From Bacillota bacterium (GTDB lineage Bacteria; Bacillota; Clostridia; Christensenellales; Aristaeellaceae), in contig JAEYAR010000157.1 of NCBI GenBank assembly GCA_023404715.1, positions 1 to 21,280 on the forward strand: a stretch of 21,280 bases of DNA, written 5' to 3'. Positions 7,325-16,300 of this stretch are shown in pieces. The position numbers were made by a program, and so were the translations under genes. How positions within the stretch are numbered: position 1 is the first letter of the stretch; each line of letters begins with the position of its first letter. Below the pieces are notes generated by a model. That model searched no databases. It saw only the letters and a program-made list of their open reading frames with translations, and had not been told where the DNA came from.

Positions 7325-8953
7325 ATGGTCTGCAAGCGTTACCGGGTGCAAAAGGGCTGGCTGCATCTGCCCATCGGGCGGGATGCACGCCGTTATTACG
7401 TAAAGGTCGAAGTGGGAGGACGGCAAATTGCCGAGCTGTATCTGGGGCTCGCGCCGCTGAACCCCGACTTCTATTGCGCGATGGAGCTGCGGGCCTTTGT
7501 CGGGCAGACGGTTTGCCTCACTGCGGAGGAAGGCGCGCCGGAGGGTATTTTGGACGGATGGATCGACGGGGATGATATACGTCCCGGACATTCGCTCTAT
7601 CCGGACCTGTACCGTGAAAGATTGCGGCCGGTCTATCACTTCAGCAGCCGCCGCGGCTGGCTGAACGATCCCAACGGGCTCGTCTTCGACGGGGAGTACC
7701 ATCACTTGTATTACCAGCACAATCCCTATGGCATTACGCACGGCGGCGTGAACATCCATTGGGGGCATGCGGTGAGCACGGACGGCGTGTGTTGGGAAGA
7801 AAAGCCCGACGCGATTTGGCCCGAATCGCGCGATCGCCATATCGCCTCCGGCAGCGCGATCGTCGACCGGGCGGGCACGGCAGGTTATGGAAAAGGGGCG
7901 ATCATCGCCGCCTACACCGCCTTGGGCTCGAAGGACTTGCGGACCGACCCGCCCGGGATTTATCCGTCCGGCGGGCAATGCCTGATGTACAGCACGGACG
8001 GGGGCATGCGCTTTCAACCCTTTTCTTACAATCCGCTCATCACATGTACAGAGGGTCTTCCCTGGAGAGACCCGCGGATATTTGAGGTTCCGGGGGAAGG
8101 CTTCTACATCGCGGTTTACGAGACGAACGAGCGGGGGAATTGCGTCAGCTTTTACCGGTCGGACGACCTGCATCGCTGGACGTTTGTGTCCGCAGCGGAT
8201 GACCTGTACGAGTGCCCCGATCTGTTCGCGCTTACGCCGGAGAACGACGGCGAGAAGCGATGGGTGCTGTACGGCGCGGACGGCATGTACAGGGTAGGAG
8301 ACTTCCGCGAAGGGCGATTCCGTCAGATCGGAGAAAGGCGCCCGCTCGATTACGGGTCGAGCGCCTATGCCGGACAAACCTGGACGGGCAGGGAGGACGC
8401 GGACGGGCGCATGCACATCAGCTGGGTCCGCGACGAGCGGCTATCCTGGGACGACGTGAACAGCTATCCAAACATGCCTTTTTCGCAGTGCATGTCCCTG
8501 CCCTGCCTGCTGACGCTGACGAAAACGGACGCCGGCTACCGGCTCAGGCGAAACCCGATCCCTGCGTTACAACGCCTGCGCAAGAGTGGGGGGCGCCGCG
8601 CCGAAGCGAGGGGACAAAAGCGGTTCGAATGGACGCCCACAGAGGCGAGCGAAACGCTGCTCGACGTGCAGGCGCGCCAAACGATGCGCCTCGAATTTGG
8701 AAGCGTCTTTATCCAGTACGATCCATGTACCCGCCGCATCCGTTTTTCGAGCGGCAAAGAGGAAGTGCTGCCGAATGCGCCGTCTCTCTCGATCCGCGCC
8801 TTTGTCGATCGCACGAGCGTCGAATTCTTCATTGGCGGCGAGATTTCCGCCACATTTGGTATGGAGACGGCCGGGAAAAAATGCAGTCTTTCCTCGCAGC
8901 AGGGGATGGACGCCATCGTCGAAGCGTATGACCTATCGCCCATACATCCCTGA
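7325..8953 (+). CDS. GH32 beta-fructosidase (sucrase/levanase/inulinase type), cytosolic
   Basis: This 542-residue enzyme has all three canonical GH32 motifs: WLNDPNG (112-118, nucleophile Asp115), RDP (248-250, transition-state stabiliser Asp249) and YECPDLF (295-301, acid/base Glu296). A roughly 100-residue N-terminal domain precedes the propeller, and a beta-sandwich domain follows from about residue 420. The family hydrolyses terminal beta-fructofuranosyl bonds in sucrose, inulin-type or levan-type oligosaccharides. With no signal peptide it must act in the cytosol on imported short sugars. The AAGGAGG-like site directly before the ATG is excellent. The activase gene begins 13 nt after the stop. 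Exact linkage preference cannot be read from sequence. Confidence 0.95.
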   Translation: MVCKRYRVQKGWLHLPIGRDARRYYVKVEVGGRQIAELYLGLAPLNPDFYCAMELRAFVGQTVCLTAEEGAPEGILDGWIDGDDIRPGHSLYPDLYRERLRPVYHFSSRRGWLNDPNGLVFDGEYHHLYYQHNPYGITHGGVNIHWGHAVSTDGVCWEEKPDAIWPESRDRHIASGSAIVDRAGTAGYGKGAIIAAYTALGSKDLRTDPPGIYPSGGQCLMYSTDGGMRFQPFSYNPLITCTEGLPWRDPRIFEVPGEGFYIAVYETNERGNCVSFYRSDDLHRWTFVSAADDLYECPDLFALTPENDGEKRWVLYGADGMYRVGDFREGRFRQIGERRPLDYGSSAYAGQTWTGREDADGRMHISWVRDERLSWDDVNSYPNMPFSQCMSLPCLLTLTKTDAGYRLRRNPIPALQRLRKSGGRRAEARGQKRFEWTPTEASETLLDVQARQTMRLEFGSVFIQYDPCTRRIRFSSGKEEVLPNAPSLSIRAFVDRTSVEFFIGGEISATFGMETAGKKCSLSSQQGMDAIVEAYDLSPIHP

Positions 8954-8966
8954 GGAGGGGAAGCAT

Positions 8967-9686
8967 ATGCAGCTCTACATCTTTCAAAAGGGGTTCAACT
9001 ACGCGCAGGACGGCCCGGGAAACCGGCTCGTCTATCATCTGCAAGGTTGCAATTTTAACTGCCCTTGGTGTGCAAATCCGGAGAGCATGCCGCTTTCAGG
9101 CGGCGTAGCGACCGACGTAGACGCGCTGCTGGACGAGGCGGACCGCTGCAGGCTGCTCTTTACAGACGGCGGCGGCATCACATTTACGGGCGGGGAGCCG
9201 ACGCTGCAGTATGAGGCGCTTCGCTGCGCATTGCAGGGGCTCAACGCGGCGCGGATCGATACCGCGATCGAGACCAATGCATCTCATTCGCGGTTGCCCG
9301 AGCTGTTCGGTCTCGTCGATCACCTGATCATCGATCTAAAAATTACGGACCCTGTCCGCCACAAGCGTCACCTTGGGGCGCAAAACGATACGGTTTTACA
9401 CAATATACGCCGTGCGAGCGAGGCGCACGCGGACGTGTGTGTACGCATCCCACTGGTCCGCGGGTACAACGCCTCACGGGAGGATATGGAGGCCGCGGCT
9501 TCGTTTCTCGCGGGCTGCGGCGGGGCCATCCGTTGTGAACTGTTGCGTTATCACGAGTACGGGCGTGACAAATGGGGGCGGTTGGGGCTTCCTTATGCGG
9601 TGCGCGATGGCTTTGTGACGGATGAGCAGGTAAATGACGCGACGCGCGTTTTGGAAAGCAAGGGGATTTCGGTCGTGACCTCATGA
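8967..9686 (+). CDS. Radical SAM glycyl-radical-enzyme activase, short PflA-like type
   Basis: This 239-residue protein carries the activase opening (QDGPGNR at 14-20), the radical SAM cluster motif CNFNCPWC (Cys28, Cys32, Cys35) and TGGEP (74-78) for S-adenosylmethionine binding. It should reductively cleave SAM and abstract hydrogen from the catalytic glycine of the GRE encoded directly downstream. Only about 40 residues separate the cluster from TGGEP, so the extra ferredoxin-like insert with two more iron-sulfur clusters, present in most dehydratase-type activases, is absent. The frame is open further upstream, but the start is set at 8967 by GAGGAGGGG (8952-8960). It lies 13 nt after the GH32 stop and 21 nt before the GRE. 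Confidence 0.94.
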   Translation: MQLYIFQKGFNYAQDGPGNRLVYHLQGCNFNCPWCANPESMPLSGGVATDVDALLDEADRCRLLFTDGGGITFTGGEPTLQYEALRCALQGLNAARIDTAIETNASHSRLPELFGLVDHLIIDLKITDPVRHKRHLGAQNDTVLHNIRRASEAHADVCVRIPLVRGYNASREDMEAAASFLAGCGGAIRCELLRYHEYGRDKWGRLGLPYAVRDGFVTDEQVNDATRVLESKGISVVTS

Positions 9687-9707
9687 CCGAGGAAATGGAG
9701 GAATTCA

Positions 9708-12062
9708 ATGCGTCCTTACGAACCCGGGCAGATGACCCGCTTAGCTAAGGCTCTTTTTGCGCAGGAGCGAAGCATACAGCGGCTAGACGGATGGTTTTTG
9801 GCGCGCGAAGCGGCGATGGATGGCGAAGAAGCACAGGACGAAGAGACGTATGCCGCGCAGGCGCTGCGGCGTATCGTCGAGCGCTTGCCGCTATCGATCA
9901 GCGAATATGCCGTATTTGCCGGCACCCAGCGCGACGCCTTTGCGAGCAGCTATGCGCTCATCAACCCCAATTTCGAGGTAGAGACCTTTACGGGCTATTG
10001 CGACCCCACGGCGGTGTTTGACGACATCGCGCCGAACGACGCCTTTCCCGCCGAGCGCATCCGCGCGCTACGCGAGCGAAGCGCACAGACCGCTTATGTA
10101 CGTGAATTGTCCGCCGTTTACCGTCAATATGCGACCTATACGAAGGAGGTCGTCTTCTTCGTCGAGCAGGTCACGGGGCACGTAATTCCGGATTTTCGCT
10201 ACGCGCTCGCCCACGGCGTCGAGGGGATGACGGCGCAGATCGACGGCAGGTTGAGGTCGGAGGCCGATGCCCAAAGGCGCGCAAATCTATCGGCGATGCG
10301 CCATGCGCTCGAAAGCGCCGTGATGCTGGCCGCGCGTTATGAAGACATCGCCCGCGCGCAGATGGAGGGCGCTGACCCCGAACGGCGGGAGCGTCTAAAG
10401 CGCATGGCCGACGCCCTCCGCCATGTGCCCGCGCGCGGCGCCCGCGACTTATACGAGGCCCTCCAAAGCTTCATACTGCTTTGGCAGGCGACATGCCTGG
10501 AGCAGGCGCCGAATCCCTTCGCCATGTCGGTGGGCAATGCCGACCGGATCTTTGAGCCGTACCGCCGTATGGGAGGCACCTCCAGAGAGGAGGCGGCCGA
10601 AATGTTCAAGTGCCTGCTCGTCTTCTTTAACGTCGGCAGCCGCAGCTGGGCGATCTCTCAAAACATCCTGATCGGCGGACGCGACCTGTCGGGCGAGGAC
10701 CTGTGCAATGAGACGACGTATGCGCTGCTGGACGCCTACTACGACATGAACCTGCCGCAGCCCATCCTTTCCGTGAAGCTGCATCGCAATACGCCCGAGC
10801 GGCTGTATCGCGAGCTTGGCAAGTTCTTCTTTACCGCGGGCATGTTGACGCCGTCGCTGTTTAACGACGAGACGATCCTGCCGCTTCTCAGGGCCAACGG
10901 GGTGGAGGATGCGGATGCGCCGGATTACGCGGTTGCAGGATGCCAAGAGATGCTCATCATGGGAAAGGACAACGGCAACACGACCAACAGCTGGCTCAAT
11001 TTGGCCAAGATTCTGGAGCTGACGCTGACGGGCGGCCTATCGAACGTCACCGGGGATAGGCTGATGGAGCTTGAGGCGCCGAAGGACGCCGCTATGCTGC
11101 TCGGGCAGGTCAGGGAGCGCTTTTATCAGACCCTGGAGCGGGCGGCGCGCGAGATGGCGGAGGCGGCCAATGGCGCGACGCGGGCCTTGTCGCACCTGCG
11201 GACGCCATTTTTAAGCTGTTTCATGGGGGGAATCGACAGCGGGTACGATATGCGGGATACGGACCATCAGGGCACGAAATACAACGCGAGCGGGTGCCTG
11301 ATTCACGGCCTGTCCGTCGTCGCGGATTCCTTTATCGCGATCGATCACATGCTTCGGGAGCGCCCGCAGGATGCGCAAAGGTTGCTTTACGCCTTGCGGA
11401 CGGACTACCGGCAGGATGCGGAGCTGCTCAGCTTTGTGAAGGCATGCCCCAAATTCGGCAACAACGTGCCGGAGGTGGACGACGAGGCCCGGAATATCGC
11501 CCTGCGCGTAAGCCGGATCGTCAAGGACCTGCGAAACAATTGGGGGAACGGCTTTCGAGCCGATTGGAGCAGCCCCAGCACGCATCTGCTTTACGGTCAT
11601 TGGGTCGGCGCGACGCCGGATGGACGGCGCGCGCGCGATATGCTGGGGTACGGCGTCGATCCCCTGTGCGGCGAGGCGTATCAAGGGCTCGGCTTTCGGA
11701 TGCTATCCGCTTTCAAGCTGCCGTACGATGCGTTTAACGGCGGGTATGCTTCCCATCTCGGGATCGATCCCAAGTACTTTGCCGCGGGCTCATACGAGGA
11801 GAGAGGGCTGCTGATGTACCGGCGCATCATCGCACCGCTGTTTTTCAACCCTGAAAACAAAAATCCGGCGCCCTTTTACCTTTATGTAAACGTAACGACC
11901 CCCGAAATCCTGCGCAGGGTGCTCGAAAATCCCCAAAGGTATGCGCCGGGCGGCGTTTACATCATGCGCATTCACGGCACCTTCGTCAATTTCCTCGATT
12001 TATCGCCTGCGATACAGCAGGACATTATCCGCAGGCTGGACATGGCCTCTACGCGCATGTAA
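9708..12062 (+). CDS. Glycyl radical enzyme of unassigned function (PFL/glycerol dehydratase superfamily)
   Basis: This 784-residue protein spans a full GRE barrel. Family landmarks are NSWLNLAKILEL (427-438), PKFGN (581-585), TPDGRRA (636-642) and the C-terminal glycyl loop RIHGTF (754-759, radical Gly757) followed by DLSPAIQQDIIRR. The thiyl Cys412 is in AGCQEM, with Glu414 two residues on. This Cys-X-Glu layout is typical of eliminating or dehydrating GREs; pyruvate formate-lyase has Cys-Cys instead. The glycyl loop has His and Thr where the family normally has Ser/Ala/Cys and Tyr. The ATG has ATGGAGGA upstream. Genomic company (GH32 enzymes, sugar kinase, importer) implies a sugar-derived substrate, possibly by dehydration, ring opening or C-C cleavage. 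No partner aldolase, dehydrogenase or microcompartment gene is present. It is the last gene of the operon. Confidence 0.9.
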   Translation: MRPYEPGQMTRLAKALFAQERSIQRLDGWFLAREAAMDGEEAQDEETYAAQALRRIVERLPLSISEYAVFAGTQRDAFASSYALINPNFEVETFTGYCDPTAVFDDIAPNDAFPAERIRALRERSAQTAYVRELSAVYRQYATYTKEVVFFVEQVTGHVIPDFRYALAHGVEGMTAQIDGRLRSEADAQRRANLSAMRHALESAVMLAARYEDIARAQMEGADPERRERLKRMADALRHVPARGARDLYEALQSFILLWQATCLEQAPNPFAMSVGNADRIFEPYRRMGGTSREEAAEMFKCLLVFFNVGSRSWAISQNILIGGRDLSGEDLCNETTYALLDAYYDMNLPQPILSVKLHRNTPERLYRELGKFFFTAGMLTPSLFNDETILPLLRANGVEDADAPDYAVAGCQEMLIMGKDNGNTTNSWLNLAKILELTLTGGLSNVTGDRLMELEAPKDAAMLLGQVRERFYQTLERAAREMAEAANGATRALSHLRTPFLSCFMGGIDSGYDMRDTDHQGTKYNASGCLIHGLSVVADSFIAIDHMLRERPQDAQRLLYALRTDYRQDAELLSFVKACPKFGNNVPEVDDEARNIALRVSRIVKDLRNNWGNGFRADWSSPSTHLLYGHWVGATPDGRRARDMLGYGVDPLCGEAYQGLGFRMLSAFKLPYDAFNGGYASHLGIDPKYFAAGSYEERGLLMYRRIIAPLFFNPENKNPAPFYLYVNVTTPEILRRVLENPQRYAPGGVYIMRIHGTFVNFLDLSPAIQQDIIRRLDMASTRM

Positions 12063-12071
12063 AAATGCAAA

Positions 12072-12113
12072 GCAGCAGGCCGCCGGCGCGATTGTGCGCC
12101 GGCGGCCTGCTGC
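12072..12113. terminator. Bidirectional hairpin terminator between convergent operons
   Basis: A perfect 18-bp GC-rich stem (12072-12089 with 12096-12113) has a 6-nt loop. It begins 9 nt after the GRE stop and, on the other strand, 3 nt after the stop of the small membrane protein. Read on the minus strand it is followed by TTTGCATTTTT, a good intrinsic terminator tail. The plus-strand side has only a loose T-rich stretch (TTATTTTCTT) some 11 nt on. Confidence 0.88.
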
Positions 12114-12116
12114 CGT

Positions 12117-12416
12117 TCAACCCTTATTTTCTTCTTTGCGTTCGGGGAACTCCACGACCTTGCCTCTGTCGCGACGCGCCGCCCGGCGCACCGCGCGCGC
12201 ATTGCGTAGCGTCTTAAAGGCCGCGCGCATGCGGATGCGGTTCACGGCGCTTAGAAAGAGCAGCATCAACGTGATGCACACGAGCCACCCCAGCCGCGCA
12301 TAGCCGCGAACGGCGGCGATACACGTGATGATCGCCGAAACCGCGCTGAGGATGGATAAGCAGAGCATGGACGCTTCGTTTGAATAACGAAGGCGGCTCT
12401 TTCTCATGTTACGCAT
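12117..12416 (-). CDS. Small hypothetical membrane protein, two predicted helices
   Basis: This 99-residue protein has a short basic N-terminus, two hydrophobic segments (about 16-36 and 42-58) and a strongly basic tail rich in Arg and Lys that ends in an acidic/basic patch. It would be an inner-membrane hairpin with both ends in the cytoplasm by the positive-inside rule. No family was recognised. The ATG at 12416 has GGAGG 7 nt upstream and lies 2 nt after the stop of the PHP gene, so it is probably translated from the addA transcript. A TTG at 12422 in the same frame is too close to the binding site. Function unknown. Confidence 0.72.
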   Translation of the reverse strand: MRNMRKSRLRYSNEASMLCLSILSAVSAIITCIAAVRGYARLGWLVCITLMLLFLSAVNRIRMRAAFKTLRNARAVRRAARRDRGKVVEFPERKEENKG

Positions 12417-12418
12417 GG

Positions 12419-13222
12419 TCAATCCTCCAGTTTATAAGGGTGAGGCGCCCGTTTTTCAAAGGTTACGCCCCACTTGAGGCCTGCGGAGAGGGCGATGCGG
12501 CGCGCGTCCTCAAAGCGGTAGGCCAAGTATTCCGGCGCGTGCGCATCGGAACCCAGCGTCACAAATTCCCCGCCTAGTTCGGCAAAACGGCGAAGAATAT
12601 CCCAACCGGGGATCGTAGAATCGGTCTCCTTGAGCCCGGAGGTGTTGATCTCAAGCGCCTTGCCGTTTTGCGCGAGGGATCGCAGCAGCATGTCGATATG
12701 ATCCGGCGCATGCCGCCAGCGCAGCGCGCGCCGCGCTGCCGGATACGGCGCGAACTTGCCGCAATAGCCCAGATGCGCCAGCGCGTCGTAATCCGGAAAA
12801 TGCAGCACGCTCTCCAGCTTCACCTCGACGTAACGCCTATACGCCTCCTCCTGCGTGCGGCCTTCAAAATAGGCGGAATCATACGGATCCAAGCCGTCCA
12901 CCAGGTGCAGCGATAGCAGCCGGAAGTCCAAAGGAAGCCCGGCCAGCGTCTGTAGGATGCCCTCGCGCACGAGGGAGTTATCCCCGATTTCCAACCCTGT
13001 GCGGATCGTAAGCGCGGGGTATTGCTGGCGGCATTGCGCGATGTCCGCCAGCCAACGATCGAAAACAGGGGGCTGATCGCACGTCGGATGCCCGGGGTCG
13101 AGATGATCGGTCAGGCAAAACTCGCGGACGTCCTTCGCGAGCGCCGCATCGCAGATGAGCTCGAGCTCCGCCGTGCTATCCGGGGAATGCTCGCTATGTA
13201 CATGATAGTCTGCCCAAAGCAT
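12419..13222 (-). CDS. PHP-domain phosphoesterase, histidinol-phosphatase (HisJ/HisK) family
   Basis: The 267-residue protein has the PHP metal site: DYHVHSEHS (His7, His9), TDHLD (about 39-43), GLEIG (about 75-79), a later conserved LAHLGY, and the C-terminal GSDAH. These residues hold a multinuclear metal centre that hydrolyses phosphate monoesters. The best-known activity is conversion of L-histidinol phosphate to histidinol in histidine synthesis (EC 3.1.3.15). No other his gene is present, so another phosphate ester remains possible. The frame extends further upstream, but ATG 13222 has AGGAGG 8 nt before it. It follows addA by 82 nt and precedes the small membrane protein by 2 nt. Confidence 0.88.
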   Translation of the reverse strand: MLWADYHVHSEHSPDSTAELELICDAALAKDVREFCLTDHLDPGHPTCDQPPVFDRWLADIAQCRQQYPALTIRTGLEIGDNSLVREGILQTLAGLPLDFRLLSLHLVDGLDPYDSAYFEGRTQEEAYRRYVEVKLESVLHFPDYDALAHLGYCGKFAPYPAARRALRWRHAPDHIDMLLRSLAQNGKALEINTSGLKETDSTIPGWDILRRFAELGGEFVTLGSDAHAPEYLAYRFEDARRIALSAGLKWGVTFEKRAPHPYKLED

Positions 13223-13304
13223 CGAGGGTACCTCCTCTACCGTTTGAAACCGGTGATATGCTTCTTTCAATTCGACGCCGAGCCGTGAATTCCTCCACTC
13301 GCTT

Positions 13305-16300
13305 TTAACAGACGTATGCACGCCGCTTTTGCGTCAGATAGAGCGCCCGTTCACGGACGGGGATGCCCGTTATCTCGTGCAGCGCGCGCGCGTAGAGCTC
13401 GATCTGCGGCCGGTAACGCGCGATGACCGCCGCGACGTCTTGGGCGCTGTCCGTCTTATAGTCGAGCAACACCCAGGCGCCCGCTTCGATAAAGCAGCAG
13501 TCGACGACGCCTTGGACGAGCGCCGTGCGGCCCATATCGTCCGTCATGCGCCAGTTAAAGGGCCATTCCCGCTCGGCGCGAGCCGAAGCGAGCAGGCGTT
13601 GACCGATGGTGCTGGCAAAAAATAGGTTAATATCAGAAGCGTTCACCGCCGCGCGCTCCTCCGCCGTGAGGGCGCCTTGGGCGGTCAGGCGATCCAGCGT
13701 ACGTAGGATCTCCGGCAGATAGCCGTCTGTGGATTCGCGCAGGCGCCGTAGATCCATCGCCCTAAGCGCCGCATGGAAGACGGTGCCGCGCTGCGGTCCG
13801 CTCAACGCGCGCTGCTCCATGTACTGCGGACAGCGCATGGTCTCCGGCAAACCGGCTTCCGTGCTTTTACCGCGGACGATGGCGGATACGCTTGTTTTCG
13901 CGGGCAGGGCGTCCGCGGCCTGCAATTGCGGTCGCCAGAGCAGGGCTTGGGCGATATCGGCGCAGGGGACGGGCGCCTGTTCGATGTCCAAGAGCCGCAT
14001 ACGGAGCTCGGCTGCGCTATCGTGCGCCGTCTCCAATGTAGGCAACGCGTGATGGACGGTGAAGAGCCACCTTGAAACCCCTGCGGTGACGGCCTGAGAA
14101 GCGGACGATTGCCCGACGCCGGCGTGTACGAGCGGCGGCATGAGCATATCGAGCGGCGTCGTTATCGTTCGTACCGAGAGGCTGTCCATCGGCTGCGCCC
14201 ACCTGCGCAAGCGTTTATCGAAGCCTTTTACGCGCCCGATGAGGATCAAGCGATCCCGGGCGCGCGTCATGGCGACGTACAGGATGCGCGTTTCCTCGGC
14301 GAGCGACTCGCGCAGGAGCTTGAGGCGAATGGCAGCCTGCGGGAGCGTCGCGCGGACGACGCGCATTTCCGGATCGATGCACTTGACGCCCAGCCCAAGC
14401 TGCGGATGTAAAAGCAATCGCTCGTTCAGGCTACGCGTATTGAAGCGCTTGCCCAACCCCAGTGCGATGACGATGGGGTATTCAAGGCCTTTGCTCTTGT
14501 GCATCGAAAGAATGCGCACGACGTCCTCGCCTTCACCGAGCGTCTTGGCGGTGCGGCTATCCTCGCTGCGGTGCAAACGCTCGGCCAGCCGCAAAAAGCC
14601 GTACAGGCCCCCTCCTTGCGACGCCTCGTATTCTTCTGCGCGCAGCACGAGCAGGCGTAAATTCGCCTGCCTGCCAGCGCCGCCCGGCAGCGCGCCTGCC
14701 CGCGCATAGAGGCCCGTTTCATCCATTAGACCCAAAATGAAACGGGAGAGGGGCTGATGGCGCGCGAGCAACCGCCATTGCGCCAGGTGCTCGTAAAAGG
14801 CGGACAGCCGCTTTGCCAGCTCGTCCTCGCGCGAAGCGTAGGCGCGTGCGGCCTGTGCGTAGCTACCCTCGGGCGCGGCGATGCGGATCGCGGCGAGTTC
14901 TTCGTCTGTCAACCGCGCCGCAGGGCCGTGCAGCACCGCGAGCAAGGGCTCGTCCTGCGCGGCGTTGTCGATCACGCGCAGGATGTCGAGCATCATGCGC
15001 ACCTCGGGCATGTCAAAGTAGCCTTCGCCCGCGTCGCAGAAGGCGGGAATGCCCTGCGAGAGCAAAAGGCGGGCTACCTTGGGCGCGCTCCTTTGCGTGG
15101 AGCGCATGAGGATGGCGATATCTCGATACGTCACCGGTCGATAGGCGTTCTGCTTTTCATCCCATAGGGGTGTGCCGAGCAGCGACTTTATGCGCGCACA
15201 GGCGAGGGAGGCTTCCTGCTCCACGCCTTCGAGCGCGGCGTCCTCCGCCGCTTCATCCGCATCCTCCTCTTCGTCTTCGGCGTCTTCTTCGCCGTCCGCC
15301 AGCAGATGCAGCTCGACCGGCGCATCCTCGTCCGGATGCTTGAGGCCTGCGTACAGGCGCGCGCTGTCGTCATACGCGATCTCCGTGACGTCCGACCGCA
15401 TACAATAGGAAAAGACGAGGTTGATGGCTTCGAGGATGTTTTTGCGGGAACGGAAGTTGCGGTTCAGATCGATGCGACGTTCTACCGCCTCCGGACGGTC
15501 TGAAAACCGCGCGTATTTCTCTAAGAACAGGGTCGGGTCGGCCTGGCGGAAACGGTAGATGCTCTGTTTGACGTCGCCCACGAAGAAGAGGTTATCCGCC
15601 TGGGCGATACGGGCGAGCAATGCTTCTTGAATGGCGCTCGAGTCCTGGTATTCGTCCACGAAGATGGCGTCGTAGTGCGCTCTCAGAGCGTCGGCCACAG
15701 CGTCGTCGGCCAGTGCGCGCAGGGCTCTATGCTCGAGGTCGTTAAAGTCGAGCAGGTTTCGTTCGGCCTTGGCGGCTTGGAAGAGGGTGTGGAATGTCTT
15801 CAGGAGCGTTCGCAGCCCGCGCAGAGCGGGCTGCATGGCGCAGATGTCCGCCGCCGCCTCAAGGAGGGAGGATTCGAGCAGCTTGGAAAGCTTTTTCTGG
15901 ATGACCGCTTTGAACGCATCGCGCGCTTCTCGGAAGTCTGCCGACGCTTCGCCGTCCATCTGCTTCGCGGCCTTCCCTGCGGGCAGGCGTGCGAACGAAA
16001 CACCCAAAAAGGCCTGTCGCAGCGCCTCATACCCTATACCGGCGGCGTCTTTGAGCCCGTGCAGCAAAGATGCATCCTGCTCCGCGACGGCTTCATAGGC
16101 GGGGAAGCCGGCCGCGCACAGCTTCTCCGTCCCAAGATACCGCTCGCATTGCGCGAGATGCGCGCGCGCCTCTTCCATCAAAACACCCGTCGCAGACGAC
16201 TGGGCGAGCGCCTGTGCGTCGGGGGCGCAGTCTGCGATTGCGAGATCGAGCCACTCCCAGGGATCGCTTCTCGATAGCAGGAACGCGTAAAGGCTTTCGA

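Noticed and set aside
7034..8416. 460-codon open frame on the minus strand, antisense to the kinase and the canonical GH32
   Set aside because: Both plus-strand genes have full catalytic motifs and good ribosome binding sites across this stretch. The antisense frame shows no recognisable domain and is a by-product of GC-rich codon bias.
8586..8966. N-terminal extension of the activase into the GH32 gene
   Set aside because: The extension overlaps GH32 coding sequence. The real start at 8967 has GAGGAGGGG directly upstream and begins at the conserved activase N-terminus.
9708..12062. Annotation of the GRE as pyruvate formate-lyase (formate acetyltransferase)
   Set aside because: It lacks the Cys-Cys active site of that enzyme and has Gly-Cys-Gln-Glu instead; the genomic context is sugar degradation.
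13223..13321. N-terminal extension of the PHP protein into addA
   Set aside because: AGGAGG sits 8 nt before ATG 13222, and PHP proteins begin just before the HxH metal motif.
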